Assembly (NCBI RefSeq): GCF_025060755.1
Contig: NZ_JANYUY010000024.1
Coordinates: 42,383-106,382 of the forward strand
Source: Paenibacillus doosanensis
GTDB lineage: Bacteria > Bacillota > Bacilli > Paenibacillales > NBRC-103111
Direction of reading: 5' to 3'
DNA length: 64,000 bases
Shown here: positions 18,015 to 24,870 of the stretch, one piece after another
Position numbering within the stretch: position 1 is the first letter of the stretch
Layout: every line of letters begins with the position of its first letter
Translations under genes and position numbers: made by a program
The notes under the pieces: model-generated
Databases searched by the model: none
What the model was told of the DNA's origin: nothing
The model's input: the letters and a program-made list of their open reading frames with translations, nothing else

Positions 18015-18284
18015 ATGGGAGATTTCAAAAAGGATTTGCAAAAGCTGAACGTTTCCGATATCAAAGGGGGAGCGGTCAACTCTTGGAACGGCCAAAATCA
18101 GCAGGATACAAGAACCTGGCATACATGGTACAACTGCCATAATTGTCACAATTGCCATAACTGTTATACCTGCCATAACTGCCACAACTGTCATACCTGC
18201 CACAATTGTCACAATTGCCACAATTGCCATAACTGTCACACCTGCCATAACTGCCACAATTGCCATAACTGTCATCATTCATAA
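18015..18284 (+). CDS. Azole-RiPP (TOMM) precursor with Cys-His-Asn repeats
   Basis: An 89-residue ribosomal peptide precursor. The leader region (about 1-38) is MGDFKKDLQKLNVSDIKGG followed by an Asn/Gln/Trp-rich linker. The core starts after HTWYN and contains 16 cysteines spaced exactly every third residue. His follows 15 of them (Tyr follows one) and Asn, or Thr in three places, precedes the next. It ends CHHS. The strict Cys-x-x periodicity recalls heterocycloanthracin-type precursors, in which cyclodehydratases turn Cys into thiazolines and dehydrogenases into thiazoles. Here up to 16 azoles separated by His-Asn pairs are possible. Start ATG 18015 was chosen because GGAGG lies 9 bases upstream; an earlier ATG at 18006 is too close. 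Maturation genes follow downstream on the same strand. At the DNA level the core is a 9-bp tandem repeat. Confidence 0.9.
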   Translation: MGDFKKDLQKLNVSDIKGGAVNSWNGQNQQDTRTWHTWYNCHNCHNCHNCYTCHNCHNCHTCHNCHNCHNCHNCHTCHNCHNCHNCHHS

Positions 18285-18319
18285 GCCGCCGATCCAGCGA
18301 AAAGCATACGATGCTGCCG

Positions 18320-18368
18320 AAGGCTCTGCTTACGCATGTCATTTCATGCGGCGGCAGAGCCTTTTGGC
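18320..18368 (+). terminator. Attenuator-like hairpin between precursor and maturation genes
   Basis: AAGGCTCTGC and GCAGAGCCTT arms with a loop of about 24 bases are followed by only TT then GGCGG. A weak terminator here would give much more precursor than enzyme mRNA, a common RiPP arrangement. Confidence 0.6.
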
Positions 18369-18484
18369 GGTCGCATCGGTTTAACGGAGCAAGTCCCGTT
18401 TGCCATTTGACATGAAGGACAAGAACCTTACATAAAATGACATGTAGAACATACGGCCCGATGATGAGCTGGAGGAGGAGTACG

Positions 18485-20557
18485 ATGGTTCAGCTAAATC
18501 CTTCTATGCGACTGAAAGTGAACCGAGATACGTTCGTGATGTCGGAGCCCGGAGGCAGCGTCTACGTGCGGAACAACGCACGCTCCTTCCGGATGGAAGG
18601 GGAAGCCGCCGATCAGTGGCTGGAGAAGCTGCTGCCGGTATTTAACGGCGAGTACACGCTGGGCGAACTGACCGACGGTCTCGCGGAGCCTTATATCATC
18701 CAGGTGTATAGCATTGCCGCCATGCTGCATGAGAACGGTTTTGTACGCGATGTTAGCGGCGATAAGCCGCATCGGCTGCCTGAAGCGATTCGGGAGCGAT
18801 ACGGCTCCCAGATCGAATTTATCGAGCAGTTTACCGATTCGGGAGGATTCCGGTTTCAGAAGTACAGACAGACTCGTGTGCTTGTTATCGGGAACGGGGA
18901 AATGCTGGCCGCTCAGACGGCGGCGCTGCTGTACTCCGGCTTGCCCCGCTTTCGCGTGCTGATCGGCGATTCGAAGACGACCGAGCGAAGGCGGCTGGAG
19001 GAACTGGCTGCGCATGCCCGCCGGTCGGACCCTGAGGTTGACGTGGAGCTGACGGAACCCGGCGGCGGGGAGCTGCCCTCCTGGAAGGAGGCCGTCCAAG
19101 GCTTCGAAGCGGTCGTATACGCAGCCCGGACGGATGATCCGGAGGAACTGCGCAGGGTTCATGCCGCTTGCCGTGAGGAGGGCAAGCTATTCGTTCCCGC
19201 GGTATGTCTGCCGCAGATCGGATGGGCGGGCCCGCTGGTGCATCCGGCGGCGGATGCTTGCTGGGAATCGGCTTGGCTCCGGCTGCATCGCTCGGTGACG
19301 GAGCGAGACCCCCGGCAGCACGGCTATTCTTCGACCGCCGGCGCTTTGCTGGCGAATATTGCGGCCTTCGAGCTGTTTAAGCACGTGACGGAAGCCGGGC
19401 CGCGCAGGTCGAGCGGGTCGGGCCAATGTTATCTGCTCGATCTGGAGACGCTGGAGGGGGCCTGGCATCCGTTCCTGCCCCATCCGCTCGCGACAGGGAC
19501 ACTGGGCTCGATGCTCATGAAAGACTGGGAGCAATGGCTGGAGGAGAAGAGCGAGCCGCAGCCGGGAGTGTGGCTGGCTTGCTTCGGCCGAATAACGTCC
19601 AAGGCATTCGGCGTGCTGGACAGCTGGGACGAAGAAGAGCTTGTCCAGCTTCCGCTGGCGGTTTGCCGCGCGCAGGCGGCCGACCCGTTGTCGGATGGGC
19701 CGTCGGAGCTGCTGCCGTCCGTGCTCTGCGCCGGGCTGACGCATGAAGAAGCGCGCAGGGAAGCGGGCCTGGCGGGAGTGGAGGCTTACGCGGCGCGATG
19801 GACGGAGGTGTCCGGCGCCGGGCGGTTTGCAGGCAAGGAGCCGGACATTACGGCGATTGCGGCGGAGAGGGCTGAGCTTATCGGCGTCGGCGCCGGAGAG
19901 ACGGCGGCGGAAGCGATCTCCCGCGGCCTGTATAAACGGCTGTCCGCGGAGCTCGGCCGCCGGCTTGACGCCTCGCCGGTCGCGATCGCCCCGGCGCAGC
20001 CGGATGCGGTAGAGGATGCCCGCTGCCGATTTTATTTTCAAGCGCTCTCCCTTATGGGGGGAGCGCCGCAGCTTGGGATCGGCGAGGAGCTGTACGGGTT
20101 TCCGGTCGTGTGGGTTCGCTCGGGCGACCGGTGGTACGGGAGCACGGGCCTCAATCGAACCTTGGCGCTGCGCGAGGCGCTGAAGCGGGCGGCCCTCGCC
20201 CGGCAGTGCGAGGAGAATTGTTCGGCGGGCGGGACGGTGTCCCGGAATCAGCCGCAAGAGCCGCCGATCGGGGAACAGGCGCAGCATCCTGCGCAGGAAG
20301 GCGGGCGGCTTCAGGGTCCGGCGCCGGTTCAAGTAAGATCGGACCGGGCGGTCCATATCAAGCCGGACGAACCGCTTCGGCTTGCCGTTCCGCCTGCGGA
20401 GGACGGGGATACCGCCGCCATCCTGCATTCGGCCTTGCACGTGCTGAACAGGCAGGGGCTGCGGCTTGAGGTCATAGACATGGCGGTGGAGCCGTTTATG
20501 CGAGAAGGGCTTGCCGGTGTGGTCGGCATCCTGCTGCGTGGGGAGGAGATGCGGTGA
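18485..20557 (+). CDS. TOMM leader-binding/scaffold protein, ocin-ThiF-like
   Basis: A 690-residue protein matching the pattern of putative thiazole-containing bacteriocin maturation proteins (ThiF/E1-like partner). The N-terminal about 100 residues form a winged-helix-like domain of the type that binds leader peptides (MRLKVNRDTFVMSEPGG, then YTLGELTDGLAEPYI). A Rossmann-like E1 fold starts at TRVLVIGNGEMLAAQ near residue 136. A long C-terminal region with low-complexity Pro/Gly/Gln segments (about 560-620) follows. Its expected role is to present the precursor to the YcaO enzyme. Start ATG 18485 follows a purine-rich GGAGGAGGAG. Its stop overlaps the next start (GTGA), giving translational coupling. 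Confidence 0.85.
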   Translation: MVQLNPSMRLKVNRDTFVMSEPGGSVYVRNNARSFRMEGEAADQWLEKLLPVFNGEYTLGELTDGLAEPYIIQVYSIAAMLHENGFVRDVSGDKPHRLPEAIRERYGSQIEFIEQFTDSGGFRFQKYRQTRVLVIGNGEMLAAQTAALLYSGLPRFRVLIGDSKTTERRRLEELAAHARRSDPEVDVELTEPGGGELPSWKEAVQGFEAVVYAARTDDPEELRRVHAACREEGKLFVPAVCLPQIGWAGPLVHPAADACWESAWLRLHRSVTERDPRQHGYSSTAGALLANIAAFELFKHVTEAGPRRSSGSGQCYLLDLETLEGAWHPFLPHPLATGTLGSMLMKDWEQWLEEKSEPQPGVWLACFGRITSKAFGVLDSWDEEELVQLPLAVCRAQAADPLSDGPSELLPSVLCAGLTHEEARREAGLAGVEAYAARWTEVSGAGRFAGKEPDITAIAAERAELIGVGAGETAAEAISRGLYKRLSAELGRRLDASPVAIAPAQPDAVEDARCRFYFQALSLMGGAPQLGIGEELYGFPVVWVRSGDRWYGSTGLNRTLALREALKRAALARQCEENCSAGGTVSRNQPQEPPIGEQAQHPAQEGGRLQGPAPVQVRSDRAVHIKPDEPLRLAVPPAEDGDTAAILHSALHVLNRQGLRLEVIDMAVEPFMREGLAGVVGILLRGEEMR

Positions 20558-22494
20558 GCGCACTTGTTGTCATTGTAGGCGAGGGGCAGCTGGCGGACCT
20601 TGTCGCCGGCGATTTGGCCCGGTCTTTCCGGGTCGTCCGCCGGCAGAGCATAAGCGGCGGCATGGCCGGCGCCGATCTGGCGCTGACGCTGCACGACGGC
20701 TGGCAGCCGGGAATCCATCTGCGGGCGGAAGAGGAGCTGCCGCCCGCAGGAATTCCTTGGCTGCGCGCTTGCGTCTTGTTCGGCGAAGGCCTTGTCGGCC
20801 CGCTCGTCAAGCCGGGAATGCTCGGCTGCTCGCAATGCGCCGATGCGAGGCTGCACATGGCCGGGCAGGACCGCCCGAGCATGTGGAGGCTGCGGCGCAA
20901 GCTGGCCGAAGAGGGCGGGACGGAGCGGGACGCTTGGGGCGCCCGCGGCGGCATGCTGCAGCTGGCGCTGCTGACAGCGGCCCAGTCGCGCAAGGCGCTG
21001 GAACGGCCGGATGAAGCCGATTCCGGCCTGATGCATATCGTCAATATGCATACGCTGGCCATATCGCGGCACCGGGTGCTGCCCGATGCGCATTGCCCCG
21101 TGTGCAGCCGGATTCGGGACGACACGGAAGCGGCAGCCCGCATCACGCTGCAGCCGAATCCCAAGGAGCGGCCGGACAGCTACAGAATCCGTTCGATGGA
21201 GGAACTGAGGGACGCTCTTGCCGCCGATTATTTGGATTCGCGCACAGGGCTGCTCAATGCGGCGGTAACCGATCTCGTCTCTCCCTTCGCCGACGCCAGC
21301 GTTAATCTGCCGCTGATGAACGAAGATGTCGGCGCGGCCGGCCGGACGCATTCCTATGAGGCCAGCAGACTGACCGCCATGCTGGAAGGGCTGGAGAGAT
21401 ACTCCAGCATCCGGCCGCGAGGGAAGCGGACATCCGTCTATGGGAGCTATCAGGAACTGCGGGAGCAGGCGCTGGACCCGGTGAAGACCGGCGTCCATTC
21501 CGCCGAGCAGTACGCTCTGCCCGGCTACCCGTTTCGGCCGTTCGATCCCGAAGCGCCCCTGCGCTGGGTCTGGGGTTACTCGTTTCTGCAGGAACGGCCG
21601 ATTCTCGTGCCGGAGTCGCTGGCGTATTACGGCTCGGGAGGCGGGCAGAGCTTTGTGTTTGAGTCGTCCAACGGCTGTGCGTTAGGGGGAAGTCTGGAAG
21701 AGGCGGTGCTGCACGGCATTCTTGAGGTAGCCGAGCGGGATGCGTTTCTGATGACTTGGTATGCGCGTCTTCCTTTGCCGCGGCTCGATCTGTCGACTGC
21801 GGGCGATGCGGAGCTGAATCTGATGCTTGCGCGGCTCGAAGCGGTGGCGGACTTCGACGTGCGGTTCTATAACGCGACGATGGAATACGGCATTCCTAGC
21901 GTCTGGGGAATCGCCGTGAACCGCAAGCGGCAAGGCTTGCGGCTCTTGTGCGGGGCCGGTGCGCATCCGGACCCGGTGCGGGCGGTCAAAGGCGCCGTGC
22001 ACGAGCTGGCCGCTATGGCGCTGAACCTCGGGCCGAAGCTTGCCGGGGACTTGGAACGCTACGAGGCAATGCTTCGCGATTCTTCCTTGGTCGCAAGGAT
22101 GGAGGATCATTCCTTGCTCTACGGCTTGCCCGAGGCGCAGGAGCGGCTCGGATTTCTGCTGGACGACAGCCGTCCGGCGCGTTCGTTCGCGGCGGAATTC
22201 CCCGCCAAGAAGATCTATGCCGATTTGACGGATGAGCTGAGAGCGCTATTGCGGTCGCTCGGGCGCAGACAGCTTGACGTCATTGCGGTGGACGTCACCG
22301 CTCCGGAAATCGCCCGCAACGGACTTTTCTGCGTAAAAGTGCTGATCCCGGGGCTGATTCCGATGACATTCGGGCATTCGTTCACGCGCCTGACCGGGCT
22401 GGAACGCTTATTGACCGTACCGGCGGAGCTGGGTTACGCAGATAGGCCGCTCACGCCGGATCAGCTTAACGAATTCCCGCATCCGTTTCCGTAA
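20554..22494 (+). CDS. YcaO cyclodehydratase with fused E1-like domain
   Basis: A 646-residue azoline-forming cyclodehydratase. The N-terminal about 200 residues are a degenerate E1/ThiF-like domain carrying a four-Cys zinc site (C92, C95 and C181, C184 in GCSQC and CPVC). The YcaO domain follows: the ATP/Mg-binding segment LEGLERYSS (about 277-285) and GGSLEEAVLHGILEVAERDA (about 378-397) match the conserved acidic motifs that phosphorylate the backbone amide. The protein ends in PHPFP, the Pro-x-Pro-x-Pro tail required for cyclodehydratase activity. It should convert precursor cysteines, and possibly the Thr and Ser, to azolines using ATP. GTG start overlaps the upstream stop. Confidence 0.92.
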   Translation: MSALVVIVGEGQLADLVAGDLARSFRVVRRQSISGGMAGADLALTLHDGWQPGIHLRAEEELPPAGIPWLRACVLFGEGLVGPLVKPGMLGCSQCADARLHMAGQDRPSMWRLRRKLAEEGGTERDAWGARGGMLQLALLTAAQSRKALERPDEADSGLMHIVNMHTLAISRHRVLPDAHCPVCSRIRDDTEAAARITLQPNPKERPDSYRIRSMEELRDALAADYLDSRTGLLNAAVTDLVSPFADASVNLPLMNEDVGAAGRTHSYEASRLTAMLEGLERYSSIRPRGKRTSVYGSYQELREQALDPVKTGVHSAEQYALPGYPFRPFDPEAPLRWVWGYSFLQERPILVPESLAYYGSGGGQSFVFESSNGCALGGSLEEAVLHGILEVAERDAFLMTWYARLPLPRLDLSTAGDAELNLMLARLEAVADFDVRFYNATMEYGIPSVWGIAVNRKRQGLRLLCGAGAHPDPVRAVKGAVHELAAMALNLGPKLAGDLERYEAMLRDSSLVARMEDHSLLYGLPEAQERLGFLLDDSRPARSFAAEFPAKKIYADLTDELRALLRSLGRRQLDVIAVDVTAPEIARNGLFCVKVLIPGLIPMTFGHSFTRLTGLERLLTVPAELGYADRPLTPDQLNEFPHPFP

Positions 22495-22532
22495 ACGGCA
22501 GGCGAACCGCGGGAACGAAGGAGGCGTTTGCG

Positions 22533-24185
22533 ATGAATCGGCTGGATGCATTTATGCACGATCTGCATTTCCATATCGACCGGACGAAGCCGCCGGACCG
22601 CGTCGTCGATTGGGAAGACGGACCGCTGGCTTTTAAGCTGTACCGCGGTCTGCCGGTTTTTCCGCTTGCGGCGGACATCCCTCTCGCCATAGCCGCGGAA
22701 GGCGCAAACGCGCCGGGGCGCCGGATCGGCCTGCGTTCGCTCGGCCATCTGCTATGGTATGCCTACGGGCTCACGGAGCTGTCCCATTCGGTGCAGAGCT
22801 CCTTTTCCTCCGGGACGGATCTGTTCCAGATGTATCGCCGGTTCGCCCCTTCCGGGGGAGCCTTGTATCCGAGCGAGCTGTACGTCTATTTGAAACTGGA
22901 TACTTTGCCGGCGGGCGTATATCACTACGATGCGGCACATCACCGGCTAGTGCTGCTGAGGGAAGGAGACTGCGACGCTTTCCTGCAACGGGCTTTGGGG
23001 GAGCGGTTTGAACGGTCCCGCTGCTGCGGCGCCGCCTTCGTCTCGGCGATGTTCTGGAAAAACTTCTTTAAATACGACAGCTTTGCGTACCGGCTGCAGG
23101 GGCTCGATGCGGGAACGATGATCGGACAGCTGCTTGAAGCGGCCGAACGCTTCGGCGTAGCTACGGCAGTCCATTTTCAATTCGCGGACCGCGCGATTCA
23201 TCATTTGCTCGGATTATCCGAGCTTGAGGAAAGTGTCTATGCGGTGGTTGCTTTATCGGATGCGCCGGCTCCGTGTCCGCCGTGTCTGGGAACGGAGCCG
23301 GAGGAGCGCGGCGGGTCAGATCGGTCAGGACGCTCCGAACGGCAGAGCGAGGACGGGCGGTCTGCGGAAGCATGGTACCGGGAGCTGCCGCCTGTCAGTC
23401 ACGAGCATTATGTCCGCTCGAAGAGGATCAAGCCTTACCCGCTGCTGCTGGAGATGAACGAAGCGTCGATGCTGGCGTCGGTTTCCGCACCGGCGCTGGA
23501 GGCTTTCGCCCGGCCTCCGGCCGCACGGCGCAAGCTACCGGGCATAGAAGGCGTGGTGCGGCTTCCCGCGGCGGAGCGCCTCGCCTACGATTGGGCGGCG
23601 GCGAGCCGGAGGCGGTTCTCGCCCGACACCGATTTCGCGCTCGGGCCCGTTTCCTTGGGGCAGCTCTCCGCGCTGCTGCGCGAAACGGCGGCATCGCTGC
23701 GCTGCCGCTGCGATCTTGACGGCGGCGTTTTGCAAGAGCAGCCCAGGCTTAGCTTGTACGTATGTCTTCACCATGTGGAAGGGATAGAAGACGGAGCTTA
23801 TGTTTACGACATCCCCGAGCATGCGCTCGTAGCCGTCCGGGAGGGCGATCTCAGACTGTGGCTGCAGATCGGGATGAATTCGGACAATGTGAATTTGCTG
23901 CAGGTTCCGCTTGTGTTTCATGTGGCGGGTGACCGCAACCATTATACGCAAGAGCTGGGGTACCGCGGATACCGCATTCAGCAGATGGAGGCGGGGATGC
24001 TCGTTCAGCGGCTGCTGCTGGCCGCTTCGGCTCTGGGACTTGGAGGACATCCGCTGCTTGATTATGACGCCAGGCTGTGCGACGAGCTGTACCGGCTGCC
24101 GGCCGAGGGACTGACGAGCCTGATTCAAGTCCCGATCGGTCCTTATCGCCCGTGTCCCAAACTGGCGGGAGGCCTGCACGGCTAA
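22533..24185 (+). CDS. SagB/ThcOx-type FMN azoline dehydrogenase, two-domain
   Basis: A 550-residue nitroreductase-fold protein. The first half carries the SagB signature PSGGALYPSELYVYL (about 107-121) and GVYHYDAAHHRL, and should oxidise thiazolines to thiazoles with FMN. The second half (about 320-550) repeats the fold (LSLYVCLHHVEGIEDGAYVY, then MEAGMLVQRLLLAASALGLG) but lacks a clear PSGGxxxP motif, so it may be a structural or dimer-like half. A linker rich in Gly, Ser and Arg (about 245-290) joins them. It is the last gene of the RiPP cluster, 38 bp after the YcaO gene, with GAAGGAGG before its ATG. Two terminators follow. Confidence 0.88.
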   Translation: MNRLDAFMHDLHFHIDRTKPPDRVVDWEDGPLAFKLYRGLPVFPLAADIPLAIAAEGANAPGRRIGLRSLGHLLWYAYGLTELSHSVQSSFSSGTDLFQMYRRFAPSGGALYPSELYVYLKLDTLPAGVYHYDAAHHRLVLLREGDCDAFLQRALGERFERSRCCGAAFVSAMFWKNFFKYDSFAYRLQGLDAGTMIGQLLEAAERFGVATAVHFQFADRAIHHLLGLSELEESVYAVVALSDAPAPCPPCLGTEPEERGGSDRSGRSERQSEDGRSAEAWYRELPPVSHEHYVRSKRIKPYPLLLEMNEASMLASVSAPALEAFARPPAARRKLPGIEGVVRLPAAERLAYDWAAASRRRFSPDTDFALGPVSLGQLSALLRETAASLRCRCDLDGGVLQEQPRLSLYVCLHHVEGIEDGAYVYDIPEHALVAVREGDLRLWLQIGMNSDNVNLLQVPLVFHVAGDRNHYTQELGYRGYRIQQMEAGMLVQRLLLAASALGLGGHPLLDYDARLCDELYRLPAEGLTSLIQVPIGPYRPCPKLAGGLHG

Positions 24186-24194
24186 AACATCGAA

Positions 24195-24219
24195 GGGGAG
24201 CCGCCGGAGAGGGCTCCCC
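24195..24219 (+). terminator. First terminator hairpin after the RiPP cluster
   Basis: GGGGAGCC-GCCGGAGA-GGGCTCCCC, without a strong T run. It is followed 30 bp later by a second hairpin. Confidence 0.55.
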
Positions 24220-24250
24220 GCCAAATATCTGAATCCGCTTTGAAGCAAAA

Positions 24251-24276
24251 GCCCCGCTATGCGGGGGTTATTTATT
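24251..24276 (+). terminator. Rho-independent terminator of the RiPP cluster
   Basis: GCCCCGC-TAT-GCGGGGG followed by TTATTTATT. It directly abuts repeat copy 2. Confidence 0.8.
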
Positions 24277-24512
24277 GTTAAGGAAATGATGCGCAGCCAT
24301 ATCCTGTGGAAATCCGGGGTCTCCCCCGAAAGTAAAGTCTACCCATAGAACGATCCCAGAGGAAGGGTTAGACGCCGATCCAGCTTAGGCTGGATGCGGA
24401 CGGAATAAGCTTCAGAGCATCACGTCACTACCCTGGAAATTACTCTTGGTACCCCATTTCCATTGTCTGTGGTGCCGCGTAGCGGCATGGATGGCTTTTG
24501 AGGGATTTGTTC
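24275..24512 (+). repeat. Dispersed terminator-associated repeat, copy 2 (long form)
   Basis: Same element as at 17435, but with a 67-bp insert (24429-24495) between CACGTCAC and the conserved TTTTGRGGG end. The insert holds two hairpins: GGAAAT/ATTTCC and TGCCGC-GTA-GCGGCA. This copy forms the right edge of the RiPP cluster. Confidence 0.85.
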
Positions 24513-24870
24513 CGCGTGTGCGTTCGTTTAAGCGGCGCCGCCGTCGATCGAGGAACGCCGGCTCCTCTTTTTTTCGTAAACACAAGGCTGAAAATGCTCC
24601 GGCAGACGGTGAATCGCAATTTTAGCTTTCGGTAACCGCGTAGGGCAAGGTATACTAAAGAGGAACAGCATGTTGATTCGGCCTAATAAGATAAGGCTCG
24701 CCGCATGACAAACAGTAAGCGTTTGCATGTGCCTGCGGGGGACTCGCCGCCGCCGGAAAATGTCGAAACGTGACGTAATAAGCCGACGGTCAAGGCGGAA
24801 GCGTCCGCTTCGACGGGGGGAACGGACGAGCGCTTATCGTCAATATTATTTCTACTTGGAGGTAAACCTT
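24513..24870. other. Leader region of the membrane AraC regulator gene
   Basis: About 360 bp without a supported gene. A TATACT box at about 24651 could be a -10 element for the gene downstream. The frame of the AraC gene is open upstream of its start, but no other ribosome binding site is seen. Confidence 0.35.

Noticed and set aside
17997..18278. Minus-strand frame rich in Met, Val and Ala opposite the precursor
   Set aside because: It is the reverse complement of the 9-bp Cys-His-Asn repeat and has no start signals; the repeat makes all frames open.
18015..18284. Precursor as a metallothionein
   Set aside because: Cys-rich, but the exact three-residue spacing and the linked YcaO, ThiF-like and SagB genes point to a modified peptide; metal binding could still be a property of the product.
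24275..24512. Dispersed repeat as a group II intron
   Set aside because: No GTGYG 5' end, no domain V-like hairpin and no reverse transcriptase; only the terminator-adjacent location fits.
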